Shown in pieces: positions 1 through 11,572 of a stretch of 64,000 nucleotides of DNA (its first letter is position 1; each line of letters starts with the position of its first letter). Origin of the DNA: Spinellus fusiger (lineage: Eukaryota > Mucoromycota > Mucoromycetes > Mucorales > Phycomycetaceae); contig JALLLS010000015.1 in NCBI GenBank assembly GCA_025094145.1, positions 186,001 through 250,000 on the forward strand, given 5' to 3'. The position numbers were made by a program, and so were the translations under genes. The notes under the pieces are model-generated. The model did no database searches. It was not told the DNA's origin and worked only from the letters and a program-made list of their open reading frames with translations.

Positions 1-1
1 T

Positions 2-1264
2 CCTTCCCAGAAAAAGAACTCCTCTTTATATGCCAAAGCAGCAGCCATGGTTTTCTATGAGAAGGCAAGACTACACATGGAGGATATTATGTTTGAAGAC
101 CGACTAAAGCCTGATATTTTACAGTGCTATTTTTGCCTTAGTTATGTATCTAACCTTCTAAGACTGGCTGACCAGCAGCGTGCATGGGCTCATATGGCCT
201 CCCTGGCACTGATTCAAAGTGCGAGTGATATCAAAGGTGGGAAAAAGGTAGATGAATCAACAATGCTTTGTTGGTACCGCTGGTATTACATTGATGTCTG
301 GATGAGCTTAACACGCAATACAAAGTGTCTACTCCCTGATGATCTCCCTCTGCCTTTTCTGGAGGGGTACGGGGATCTACTCCACACACCAAATCAACAA
401 GATATTGCTTTACAAAATAGGCATACAGAAAAGGCATTTGACTGCCTAAGTCTCTACCAGCTAGGTGGCATGGCAAAATACATGCGCCGCTTTGTTCATG
501 CCTTAAGGTCAGGAGATTTGTTTGACATTTCGCTTCATGGGGCAGAAGTTCATCTCTCTCCCTCGCCACTCTACCACGGACTCAATAACGAAGTCCAGGG
601 GTGGTACGAGCATCAGCCCCATGCTTCCCAAGTGAGGCCTAGTTTCAAAGTGGCACAAAACTCACCCAGTGCCATCTTCTGTCCTCGTATTGATATCCAC
701 ACCCACCTGTGCTACCACTCGATGCGTCTTGTCATTCTCTATCAGTTTTTTCAGCCAGAGAAACAGATCTCCCTACATGTCTTGATAGATTGTCTAGAGA
801 CAAACTTAACGATTCTACAGGCCCTTCAACATTTACGCGAAATTGGCTGCGATCAGAGCACCTACCATATTATGTTTTTTGCTGTCCATAACGCAGCCAA
901 ACACATCTACCAATACACTCAGACAAATCCTTCCATGTCCTTTTTGTTGCCTTTTGCAAAAGAACAGTTACATATGAACCTTAGTATTATTTGCGGCACA
1001 TTTGCATATGAAAATGATATATTCATGCTACAGAATTATGTGGAAATATTCGAACAGGATTTAAATATGGGGATCCCAATCAGTCACAAAATAGACAAAA
1101 CGCGTGCTTTTCCACAAAAGATGGTGTTTCGACTCGAGTCTCAGATGAATTACTTGAGCCGCCGGTCTAAACAACATACTCCTCTACCTACTTATGTCTC
1201 TAGTAAGCAGGCAAAGGGAACCATGGGTCGATGGAAAGAGCGTATCAAAGTGCCTCCAACCTAG
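2..1264 (+). CDS. fungal-specific transcription factor, C-terminal part (partial at left edge)
   Basis: The frame is open from the first base of the window and ends with TAG, giving about 420 residues of the 3' exon of a longer gene. The motifs RWYYIDVWMSL and LPDDLPLPFLEG resemble the fungal-specific transcription factor (middle homology) domain that follows a Zn2Cys6 DNA-binding domain. The zinc cluster itself would lie upstream and is not visible. The ATG at 47 is internal, because 15 in-frame codons precede it without a stop. The C-terminus is basic (MGRWKERIKVPP). The regulated genes cannot be inferred. Family assignment is fairly secure; completeness is not. Confidence 0.7.
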   Translation, partial: PSQKKNSSLYAKAAAMVFYEKARLHMEDIMFEDRLKPDILQCYFCLSYVSNLLRLADQQRAWAHMASLALIQSASDIKGGKKVDESTMLCWYRWYYIDVWMSLTRNTKCLLPDDLPLPFLEGYGDLLHTPNQQDIALQNRHTEKAFDCLSLYQLGGMAKYMRRFVHALRSGDLFDISLHGAEVHLSPSPLYHGLNNEVQGWYEHQPHASQVRPSFKVAQNSPSAIFCPRIDIHTHLCYHSMRLVILYQFFQPEKQISLHVLIDCLETNLTILQALQHLREIGCDQSTYHIMFFAVHNAAKHIYQYTQTNPSMSFLLPFAKEQLHMNLSIICGTFAYENDIFMLQNYVEIFEQDLNMGIPISHKIDKTRAFPQKMVFRLESQMNYLSRRSKQHTPLPTYVSSKQAKGTMGRWKERIKVPPT

Positions 1265-1732
1265 TAGAAAGAGATTCAGCTTTATCTTATAATGTTATAA
1301 ACAAACTATCTCATAGAAATAGAAATAGATCACTTGGCCGTGTGTCTGTGTGTATCCACAAGAAGGATGATGTGTTGTAATACTATATTATAATGACATT
1401 AGTATAAATAAAATAAAGTTGTCTTTACAACGGTAAAAGAATATCATGCATAATGCATAATTCTCTTTAAAAGAAATCATTTTTTTAAAATAAAAATAAA
1501 ATAAAAAAAGTACAAGTGAATTGTGTGTGTGTGTGTGTACAATTTATGTTCATTTTAACTTCTTTTTTCTCATTCACTTGATAAGATGTGTTGTTTCTAA
1601 TCAATTGAGAGAGTTGAGCAGTAATGATATAATCTTCTCTTTGTGTTTGTGTCATTGATCTACTTCAATGATATATTACCTTTTTATATTATTTTCTCTC
1701 ACAATGTTACTTTCCAAAGTCCATTGATGTTC
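1265..1732. other. AT-rich intergenic sequence
   Basis: This is 3' flank of the transcription factor gene. It holds poly-A/T runs and a short (GT)n tract near 1523-1538. I see no gene. Confidence 0.6.
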
Positions 1733-2884
1733 TACACACCAGGAGATTATTCTGGCCTTTAAGCGATGATATCTCCTTTTATGTCACAATTAGAAATGAC
1801 CTTTTACGGAACTGTGTTTGAAATCAAAGGGTTTGTAGGTATCTATATTATTATTTCCTTTTATGGATACTTCACTATCAAATTATATTATCAATAGAAT
1901 ATAGTGTTTACGAATAAAATTGTTTATTGTAATAGTATAGATAATACTATAGTATGATTATAGCTACTGCCCAAGCGCATTCCCTCATAGCAATAGAATC
2001 CACAACCTAAAAGATTTGTGCTTTATCCTTTGGAGATAGATAACCATGCTCAGGAGTCTACCCTAGACAGTATAGAAGACCACCTGAGACTGACTTGAAT
2101 GGAGTCTTTACTTGCCTAATAACAATACATTGAGTGTGTTGTGGATTACAATGATCTCAAGCCAAGATAAAGACACTGCTTGCCTTTTTACCTCAAGAAC
2201 AGCCTTTGGTAGTGTCTATCACTTCCTTCTATTGTTTCTCTTTGTTAATAATAGTACATTACCTTGCTCAGATATGTTCATCTTGATGAGTATTTGAGTG
2301 TTAGGTTGTATGTGCAGTGTGGTAAATAACAAAAGAATGAATCAAGTAAAACTCACAAGTCAAACAATTCACACTCTATTTGCCTTGAGCCTAAGAGACA
2401 GTATTAGAACCAATACCTTGTTATCATTAAGTACTATTGTTGAGAACATTTACAATGAGTTAGTTGAAGTGATTATGGATATTGAGTCAATAAATAAATA
2501 CACTGTTCTCAACACAAGTAAGTTTGGTTCTATTTTATGGACAATGACCACTAGAGTTAATTCAGTGTGTTCTGTAATACATCTTTCTTAAGCAGTGTTA
2601 TACTGCAAATACTATGGGCTTATAGTTAACACATTATGTTAAACAATAAATGCAGTGACTGAGTTGTAATATTGAGGTGATTCTTGTTCTATTTCTTCTC
2701 TTTACAGCCAATTCTATACTTTTCAATTGCAGTCAATCCTCACTGCTTAAACAGGCAATAAAGTTTGAAATAGCTCATTTAGACAGCGAAAAGGCCTTTT
2801 AAAACACATTGGCCAATCATAAGAATATTGCAATTTTATTCTCAGGATATTTTCTTACATATCCCAGAAATCTCCTGGTGTGTA
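1733..2884 (+). mobile_element. 1.15-kb non-autonomous TIR element, copy 1
   Basis: The element is bounded by TACACACCAGGAGATT and its inverse AATCTCCTGGTGTGTA, read as a TA target duplication plus inverted repeats. It is almost identical to 13423-14574; I noticed only about three substitutions. Internal blocks match both ends of the 4.3-kb Plavaka-like element at 52288-56582 in reverse orientation. One block includes a remnant of that element's transposase C-terminus (2380-2530, reading LSTIVENIYNELVEV). It is therefore an internal-deletion derivative, mobilised in trans if at all. The open frames at 2112-2297 and 2298-2591 are by-products of that origin and not genes. Confidence 0.85.
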
Positions 2885-4454
2885 TCTTTTCGATTGATAT
2901 TTCGATGGATGATCTTGAAAATCTAACTTCTAGACTGTGATCGAGTGTAACACCATTCTATAATATTCTATGAGGACAAACCTACTACGCTACCAATAAA
3001 TGTTATTTTGTTTAGTCTCTAAAAAAAAGCATACTATTGTTATACAGTACTCGTTGAATACATCTTGTCATTCTCTTTTTCTTCTCCTTCTGTCTTAAAG
3101 AGAAATAGAAGAAGAAAAGAGAGAGAGAGAGAGAAAAGGCCTGTATCAACCCATACAGACATATCTTTCATCTATCATTGGGTTAATGTTAAGAAACCTT
3201 GCTGAATTTATTAAGTTAATACTAGAAAGAATAAGGTGGTGCTACGTGGGTACTATTAGGGTAATAGTTATACACTCAGTTAGCTCTTACCACCTGTGAA
3301 CTATGTAAAACACCAACAGTAGTGGCAATATATAAGTTGTATTTATAATATTACCAGAGTAATATCTGGATACTATTTGTAGTTGATCTGGTATTATGTG
3401 GGTATTGCTAGTGGACAAATACAGCTCGTATAAAGATATTCACTTTTCAGTTGTAAAGGCTATTGGTTCAATAATTGACCATTCTACTATTTCTACAAAT
3501 GAAATAAGCATTGGTTAAAGAGCTTAGTTTTTATTATTATTATTTTAAAAAAAAATTCATCATGACAATAAAAGAAAAATAAAAACTTTGATATTATTGA
3601 ATGTCTGTATACCTTGTTCTCTGAATACCTACCAATACAGTATGTAGTGAATAAATATTAAGTTATTGATCTTGGAAAATTATATATTTAACTTTACATT
3701 TTTATTTACTAATCTTGATTATAATAATAAAAACACATTTTAGAGTAGACAGCAAACTTATAAAAGAGTTAACTTATCTTTTAAAAAAGAAGTTAATGGT
3801 TAACAAAGAGAAAATGGAACAAGATGAACTCTTCTGATGGAAATTAGTTGCTATACGAAGCAGGCTGTTGTTTATTTACATTTTCAAAAATGAAATGAAA
3901 GAAGTTTTTTTTTTAAAATAAAAATAAAAAAGGAAAATAAAAAAGGAAAAGGAAAAAGAAAATTTTGTATCTTATACAGTTATTACAAATGAGGAAGTAT
4001 TCAGTCTCTGGCCTATATTAATATACTAGGAATCCTCTCTATGTTTTTAGAGAGATTATTTCTTGTAATTTATATAGAGTCTAATATGTCGAATAGAAAT
4101 AGCCTATAGACTAGCTGTCTATTAGATTGAAGAAAGCCTTGAGAATTATATTTCATTTATTACAAACAAACTTTTTGTTTATGATTTCTTGAACACGGTG
4201 ACACAATTACTTTTAGCTGACTGAAAGGCACACAAGCAACAAACATGGCATTATTTCATATAAACTGCCCTTCTAGACAAACTAGATACCATTTTTATAA
4301 TGTTCAGATCGTTTATACCTTGTATGTAGCTCTCTCTACTCACTTTCATAAAGTCATTAGAGATTAAGATAATAAGGGTGGTACGACTAGTGGTAATGCT
4401 TAAGTCCGACTCGCTATTAATTCCAGTGTGACTTTGCTGATCCTGATACAGTTC
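2885..4454. other. AT-rich intergenic sequence
   Basis: Low-complexity AT-rich DNA with a (GA)n tract near 3118-3135 and A-rich purine runs near 3905-3965. There is no convincing coding frame. Confidence 0.5.
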
Positions 4455-6250
4455 AAAGTATTTTTTCTTTTTGGGCGTGGTTTGCTATTCGCACATTGGG
4501 CATATTAGCCACTCTATGAGATCGTTTGAACAATTAAGATAAACATAGAAACACTTCAAATACAAAAGTGAAAAATAATAATGAGCAATGAATGAGAGAA
4601 AGAAGGACAGAGAAACACAAAACCTCACAAGAGGGAAAAATGAAGATAAATGAAAAATGAGTAGAAATGATAGTTAAGAATAAACATCCAAAAGGCCATA
4701 AAGTCAGCAAGGAAACCATGACACCAAAAAAGATAACCGTCATCCTGTGGCGATTCGAAATCCAACGAAGAATACTTAGAACAACTTGGACAATCCTGAA
4801 AACAAATACAGCAACTACACCAGTAGCTTCTGGCTTTGCTAAACGGGCTAAGAATGGGTGGTAGAGGAGAGACCAGAGGAGAAGTGAGGATACAGCGTCT
4901 GTTGCTGAAGGAGTCTTTGCACTCTATGGCGGCGTTGGCATTCCCGCTCAACACACCCATCAGCAGCCTCAATGAGCAGGCTACCAGCTGATGGCTCTAC
5001 CTTAAAGTCTCGAGTAGACGTGGCTCGATCAATGGCTTGCAGCAGTATTAACAAACTGGGCCAAAGGTCTCGCCATTTAACAAAAGACTTAACCGTGCGC
5101 GGCAGAAGATTTAGACAATAGTCAATTGGATGAATGTCTTGTGGTGGTGCAGGAACTAGGAAGAACAAGAACGTGGAGCGTTCATGGTCAACGAATGTGC
5201 AAGTGAGAAAGTGGTCCCGATTGGCAGATGGGTGGCCACATTGGCAAGGAACTGAAGGTGTTGGTGGTAACCAAGCAATCCTCCATTTTAATAGACAATG
5301 TCTCTCTTTGTGAGTGCACGGTAGTAGAAGAATTGGATCCCAAACAGGTCTACATAGCCCACGGGCTACCGTCACCAGCGGATTCTTGCCATGCACTAGA
5401 CTAGTAATTTTCACTTTGAAGACGTTCAAGATAAGCTGCTTTTAATGGATATTTAGGAGGGTTGTAAGACCGTCCTATTCTTTGAGCATTTTGCCAGAGT
5501 ACATTGCCACGTAGCTTAATCTATCTGGCTTTACTCTGGGGTGCTTCAAGCTGCAGGACAAGACACTAGAAGAGGGTGTCTTCAGGAAGGGTAGCTACTT
5601 GTTCAACAAATTTGGCTTGCAGATAAAGGAAACGAGAGTATATGTTAGGGAGGGCGGCTAATTGGGCAACTTGGATCGTTCCAGACCTAGCAGTAGCAGA
5701 TCTAGCAAGACAAAGTCTCAGACAAGCAGACTGACAGATTTGTAGCGGGCGGATGCCTAGTCTATTGACATTACAAATAGCCAACCCATACTCAAGAATA
5801 GGCCGAACAAAAACAGTATACGCTCTTAGGGCTGCTGTAATCCCAAAGCCATACATGTTTACACCCATTCCTCTCAGCTTTTGCATTACTGCAATTGCCT
5901 TGACTTGTGAGTGTGAGAACAGTGCGTCTTGGTTAATACCTTGACGTGAAAAGGGGATACCAAGGTACTTGAAAGTATCACAGGTTGGAAGCTCGTTGCC
6001 ATAGAGATAAAACGGCACATTGGCCGGGGCATTGAGTACTTCACATTTGGAGGGACTCCATTTGTAACTAAGGAGGGTCGAGTGAATTTCGGCAAATGCC
6101 AGCATTCGATGTATATCTTCTGGGCAGCCCATAAGAGCCACACCAGCTGATCCTAATGCAGTGTTTGCCAAAATGTGCGACAACTGTAGAATAGGTGGAG
6201 ATACGTCACCTATTCACATAGATGGCTGTGGCGAAGTGAGATATATGGGT
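4455..6250 (-). mobile_element. 5'-truncated LINE (non-LTR retrotransposon), degenerate
   Basis: Minus-strand frames at 5566-6183 and 4848-5429 read as the end of a LINE reverse transcriptase polyprotein. FKYLGIPFSRQGI followed by VRPILEYGLAICN is the post-catalytic RT region. A zinc-knuckle-like stretch CQCGHPSANRDHFLTC lies near the C-terminus. The catalytic YxDD part is missing, so the copy is 5'-truncated. The two frames are separated by stops or frameshifts. The 3' end (low coordinates) ends CACGCCCAAAAA with an A-rich tail and matches a second fragment at 35605-36210. Typical of target-primed insertion with incomplete reverse transcription. Confidence 0.75.
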
Positions 6251-8732
6251 GTTGCTAAAATAAGCTAGAAGGAAGGAAGGTTTCAGATAGAAACAATATT
6301 AAATAGCAAATTCTACATTGCAAATAAGAAAAGAAGTTCATCATATACGTGGATTCCTACAGAAGGGTGGTTTATACCCAAAGGTCAAGTATAGTTGTTG
6401 ATTCTTGTTCTGTTCCTATTTGTTCTCTTTGTGTGTCCCTTTCGATGGTCCGTCGTTAGGAAGGTTGCCGTTGTCTGTTCTCTCGTATCCCTACAGACCT
6501 ACTTCCAGAGTGTCCTCTCCAGACCGCCACAACCATAGTTCTCGTAGCCATAAGAACCGAGTTCCCCATATACACCACACAAGATCTCCCCCAACCCGTA
6601 CACCTGCAAAAGCAGCTAGCCTTTCCCCGAGGTCCTGCGTGTCTTAAGAACGTACTCTTTGCCCAAACGTACACAATTTTTTTAATGCGATATCATTTTG
6701 GCAAACACTTTACATCTTTAATGTTCTATTTTATAATAAAAGGAAAAATGATACAAAAGTAAACTGTTCATTAAAACTAAAATAGAAAGAAATGAGAAGC
6801 ATAAATTTTGAGACTGAAATATTTTACCCAGTCTTCTCTCGTACTGTTGGCCTTTTTGAAAAATGAATAAAAAGCAGTGAATCATTTGCAATGAGAAGAA
6901 AAAGAGAGTGGATGAAAGCCCCTATAATTATATATTAATATATTTATTATAATCTAGTTTACAAAAATCATTTTCACTATCTCAGGTAAAGAAAGACCAA
7001 AGAAAATATATCCGTATTGTTTATAAATGAAGTCACAAGCCGTTATTAATTTTTCCGAATAATTTACATATCTGATTGTTTTTGCGTTCTGAGATTGTTT
7101 TTTCTCTCTCTAAACGATTTGCCTATCTGGTTTCTGCTTTTGTTTATAGTATACAGTAAAAGAAAAGCTTTACAGTTTTACTGTCTTTTTTTTTCCAACA
7201 ACCTTTGATAAATGCTTAGCCCCTTGAGCCAAAGATCTAATAAATAGTACTCTGAATAAAAATTGATCTTTGGTAAAAGACAGTAGAACTGTAAGGCTTT
7301 TCCTTTACTGTATACCATACGCAAGCACCTGAAAATTGAGTGTGCAAACTAATAGTCTCGGGACGCAAATCGTTTGAAAAAAAATCAATGCTAGTAAAAA
7401 TAAGAGTAGTACTGTCAGCCCATGCGGACAATGCGACTATAGGTATCCTTGTGGCATATTGTATTATTTATAAATTAGAAAAGCTTCTCATTTTCTGTTA
7501 ATGGTAAAATAGGGCTTTTTTTATTTTATTTTTAAAAAAGAAAGTTCATTTCTATAATTTGAACGCAGGAATGTCCACCTGGGCTCACACATTCAAATAA
7601 GAAAATCAACGAGGCATAGCTTTAATATCATTTTGATATTTGTACTCCTCTATTTCACTGCTATGTGTCACTACAGTATGTATAAGATCAAATCTATGTC
7701 TAATAGTATGGTCTAGATAAAAACAAAGAGAATCAACCTATTCTGTATTAAATCGTATACCATCACAAGAATATAAAGCCGTATTAATTAATTAATTATT
7801 ATTATTCATTATACAGTCTTTCCATTGTCAATTGGCAGCCTCACCGAAAAATGATAGTTAATCTAAAGATCTCAATTGACAGTGAGAAGACTATATCAAA
7901 ACTATGGATCATTATAGTCTTATTAGATTAATAACCTATCGCTAAACTATACTATATTATATATCTTTCTATCTTTTTATCATTTATATGAATATATCAA
8001 AACAGATATATGACTTGATTTACTTTATTATAATATAAGATTACAAGAATACAGGAATACCCTTTATATATTATAAGACTTATCAGAATAATAGGGAATA
8101 TTAAACATGTTACATGCAGGTAAATAATAGTAATATTCTCTCGAGAGTCACAGACCTTAAGACACGGCATTTCCACACCTGGACGTGTGTATCTGAAGCC
8201 CATGTTCTTAATGCATACATTTTCAGTGTTTTGACCACTGAAAGATGGTCCTATTGGTACCTAAACACACCAAGCGTCTATGTGGAGCAGTGTTTTTTTA
8301 TTAATTAAGAGGTTTTCAATAGTTTATCCTTTCTTTGTATTAAATATAACACTTTCTATGGCTGTCTCTCTTATGAAAGATCAATTTGAATGAACAAGAG
8401 TTGTCTCGGAGTTTACATAGAATCTCCCCTTGCATCTCTTAGTTGTCTCTACTTTATTAAGCTTTATAATCTTACTGAATAATTAAAAGATCCGGGTTGC
8501 TATATTATTATATTCTACTACCGACAGTGGAGATAGAGAGATACTGCAGCTTATATGCTTTTCATCTCTGCGTTTATATACACTTTTTATCTTTACTGTA
8601 TCTACCCTACAATTTTATATAAAATCATATTTCCTTTCTTTTAGTCAATAATTTATTTTTGGGTGATTTATTTAGATATTTAGAAAGAGGTAAGAAAAAG
8701 AATAAAAAACCTTCTCATACAGACAGGTAGAC
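6251..8732. other. gene-free AT-rich region
   Basis: No supportable gene. The 80-codon frame at 6405-6647 (rich in S, R, P and H) has no recognisable domain. The region includes an imperfect inverted repeat at 7146-7320, listed separately. Confidence 0.4.
7146..7320. repeat. imperfect inverted repeat (about 45-bp arms)
   Basis: The left arm begins TATAGTATACAGTAAAAGAA and ends in TTTTACTGTCTTTT. The right arm (7274-7320) is its near-perfect reverse complement. About 80 bp separate the arms. It could be a fold-back or miniature DNA transposon remnant. It has no coding content. Confidence 0.6.
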
Positions 8733-9982
8733 ACCTAAAGATATTTGAGATATATAAGGAAACATTCGGACTATAAAACAATACTATTCTTGTGATTGGC
8801 TAATATGTTTAAAAAGACCTCGATGTTTAAATGAATGATTTCAAACTCTGCCTGCTTATTTTAGTAATGGCCATTGACTTTGTAATGAAACTCTAAAGTT
8901 GGATATGGTCGTCTTTGTTAGATATCAAAGGAAATCTAGTCAGTTAACGTATAGTTGAACTCTAATGTTTATTCATTTAAAATAGGTAACTCTTTTATAA
9001 TATTTTAAATTAATGCTTCTACTAACTTAAATATAATAATTACATCTTGAAGATGTACTAATTCTTAGTCTGCCTGACTTGACTGTTCACCTTTGTTCTT
9101 TTAATTGGCTTCTTCACTAAAGATGCCGCCATCTATAAAAGGAAACTAATATCACGACAGTTTAAAAGAAAAAAATGAAACTAATATTATAACTCAGTCA
9201 CTGCATTGTTTAACATAATGTGTTAACTATAAGCCCATAGTATTTGCAGTATAACACTGCTTAAGAAAGATGTATTACAGAACACACTGAATTAACTCTA
9301 GTGGTCATTGTCCATAAAATAGAACCAAACTTACTTGTGTTGAGAACAGTGTATTTATTTATTGACTCAATATCCATAATCACTTCAACTAACTCATTGT
9401 AAATGTTCTCAACAATAGTACTTAATGATAACAAGGTATTGGTTCTAATACTGTCTCTTAGGCTCAAGGCAAATAGAGTGTGAATTGTTTGACTTGTGAG
9501 TTTTACTTGATTCATTCTTTTGTTATTTACCACACTGCACATACAACCTAACACTCAAATACTCATCAAGATGAACATATCTGAGCAAGGTAATGTACTA
9601 TTATTAACAAAGAGAAACAATAGAAGGAAGTGATAGACACTACCAAAGGCTGTTCTTGAGGTAAAAAGGCAAGCAGTGTCTTTATCTTGGCTTGAGATCA
9701 TTGTAATCCACAACACACTCAATGTATTGTTATTAGGCAAGTAAAGACTCCATTCAAGTCAGTCTCAGGTGGTCTTCTATACTGTCTAGGGTAGACTCCT
9801 GAGCATGGTTATCTATCTCCAAAGGATAAAGCACAAATCTTTTAGGTTGTGGATTCTATTGCTATGAGGGAATGCGCTTGGGCAGTAGCTATAATCATAC
9901 TATAGTATTATCTATACTATTACAATAAACAATGCTATTCATAAACACTATTCTATTGATAATACAATTTGATAGAGGTATT
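8733..9982 (-). mobile_element. damaged copy 2 of the TIR-element family, interrupted by an LTR-like insert
   Basis: Positions 9183-9974 match copies 1 and 3 in inverted orientation, including the same 97-codon remnant frame at 9261-9554. Positions 8733-8905 resemble the terminal 170 bp of the 4.3-kb element (ATATATAAGGAAA, TTTCAAACTCTGCCTGC). A TGGTCG...CGACA segment (8906-9159) interrupts it. The outer end near 9975 has lost the canonical terminal repeat where a second LTR-like piece begins. It is therefore an immobile, nested relic. Confidence 0.7.
8906..9159 (+). repeat. LTR-like repeat, member L3 (nested)
   Basis: It begins TGGTCGTCTTTG and ends ATCACGACA. It shares its first 100 bp or so (AGATATCAAAGGAA, ACTCTAATGTTTATTCATT, CTCTTTTATA) with 52585-52860. 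Short TG...CA ends and an internal TATA-like CTCTTTTATA fit a solo LTR of about 250-280 bp. I could not find a target duplication, and a small TIR element remains possible. Confidence 0.5.
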
Positions 9983-10266
9983 TGTCATAAGACTATTTCC
10001 AAAATTGGATGTTCATCATTTATGTCGCAGAACAACCAAAAGAGGAAGGTTACTACATGTGTCAGGGACGCGTAGGCAATATGACGCATTATATCATCAA
10101 CACTTGCATTATACCATCAAAACGTATACCTCACATTATATCTTATAGCATTAGAAAATCAGTAGAAAATCGGTATAAAAGAGATGTACAATTGAATGAA
10201 TAAAGAGCAGAGTTTAACCACACCTTGACTGGTCGGATCCCTTTGATACTAAGATCAAAGATGACA
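9983..10266 (-). repeat. LTR-like repeat, member L2
   Basis: Read on the minus strand it starts TGTCATCTTTGATC and ends GTCTTATGACA. It matches 52585-52860 over most of its length, including GTAACCTTCCTCTTTTGG and ATATAATGCGTC. The 64-codon open frame inside it is not a gene. No target duplication is apparent; it abuts the broken end of the neighbouring TIR element. Confidence 0.6.
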
Positions 10267-10583
10267 TTCTTCAAATAGAAATATCAATTTAGAAATCCGC
10301 AAACTTTTATTTTAAACTTTTTATATAAAAGGTGATTAATCTGTATCGACTTAACAGGAAAGTCGTGTTACCGTTTAGAAACCAGAAAATTCTTTGTGTA
10401 GCCAAAGAAGTTATCAATGATTAAATACTATGAAAAGTTTTTGTAGTTAAATGTAGATCAAATACAAAATAAGAAGTATATAGAATGACTATAATGTTTG
10501 ATTATACAACAAGAATATAACTAATACACATTCATTAATATCAATATCAATGCTATTACTATATTGCTCTACGTCCTTAGACA

Positions 10584-10678
10584 CCATTTCCAAAAAGTAG
10601 TCGCGTTCCATAAAGAATTATAATATAATATATTTGCAGATGTGACAAGCAAATGTAACATTACTTTTCGGAAATAAT
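10584..10678 (-). mobile_element. 95-bp miniature TIR element, copy A
   Basis: The ends CATTTCCAAAAAGTA and TACTTTTCGGAAATAATG are inverted repeats. The whole unit is the reverse complement of a diverged second copy at 12216-12310 (shared CATTTGCTTGTC-like core). It has no coding capacity. Confidence 0.6.
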
Positions 10679-10942
10679 GTACTATGTATTTTTAAAGCAC
10701 TGTAGTAATGTACATGACCAGAGTGTGGATTTTATGCTGAGAATAAAATATGTATTGTTTATAACCATAAATACACAAAACTAGAAAAAAGACACAAAAC
10801 AATGCTCAAAATCACACACAACGCTTCATCCAGAAACTTCCATAGAGACACTGGACCTTTAGATGGGGCTAACACCATTACTTGAAGCATTTTGGATAAT
10901 CTATACCAATACATTAACCAAACCGTAAGTATTAGAGCTTAA

Positions 10943-11572
10943 TTATCTCGCTCTTAAGAGATAAAAAGATGTAGTTACTTCTATCAAGTAATTATCAGGA
11001 TCGGCAATAAATCCAATATTTTTCATTTTGCCTTCATGGAGTCGCTTAACAAATCTCACATTAAGCTCCTCAAATCGTTCAAATGCCTTGTGAATATCGT
11101 CCACAAGGATAGCAATGTGTCCAAATCCTTTTCTTGGGCCTTTCTCGTTATCATAGGCAAAATCAGTGTTATCTTCAGTTCCCCAGTTGCTAAAGAAATG
11201 TCAGAAAATCGACTCCAAAAATACATTTTCCCACACAGAGATGTGTCTTGCTATCTTTGTTACTTACTGTGTCAATTCAAGCACACCAGGAATACTTAAG
11301 GCGAGTTTCTTTCTTTCTTCTTCTGATTCGGGCAGCTCGTCAATGTGAGCCAAGAAGTAGAGTGAGAATTCACTTTCTTCATGATCAGATTTAGTAATTA
11401 ATCTATGTAAGAGTTAATAAATAATGCCCTGTCAATTTGACTACTATAATATAATATAAATAACCACTACTTACTTCATTCCTAAGACCTCTTGATAGAA
11501 CCACAAAGAAGCCTTGGGATCTTTTATTCGGATCATTGTGTGGTTAAAGACGTATTTAGAGGGAGTTGTCAT
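10943..11572 (-). CDS. GLO1: glyoxalase I (lactoylglutathione lyase)
   Basis: Three exons on the minus strand: 11572-11475, 11402-11268 and 11189-10943. All junctions are GT-AG and in phase, giving 159 residues. The enzyme isomerises the methylglyoxal-glutathione hemithioacetal to S-lactoylglutathione in the cytosol. Recognised blocks: NHTMIRIKDPKASLWFYQ, EFSLYFLA, LELTHNWGTE, GFGHIAI, GKMKNIGFIADPDNYLIEV. The four metal ligands fall in NHTMI (His where animal enzymes have Gln), VLELTHN (Glu), GFGHI (His) and YLIEV (Glu). This is one complete glyoxalase module, not the fused double-domain form of budding yeast. The start is the first ATG of an open first exon. It stands alone between repeat-rich flanks. 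Confidence 0.93.

Noticed and set aside
2112..2297. 61-codon frame found identically in three places
   Set aside because: Lies in the 5' non-coding part of the transposon family; identity reflects recent copying, and the matching part of the 4.3-kb element is non-coding upstream sequence.
6405..6674. Overlapping plus and minus frames of 72-80 codons
   Set aside because: No recognisable motif, no splice context and no homologous copy in the window.
10009..10203. 64-codon plus frame
   Set aside because: Falls inside the LTR-like repeat; the other copies do not preserve it.
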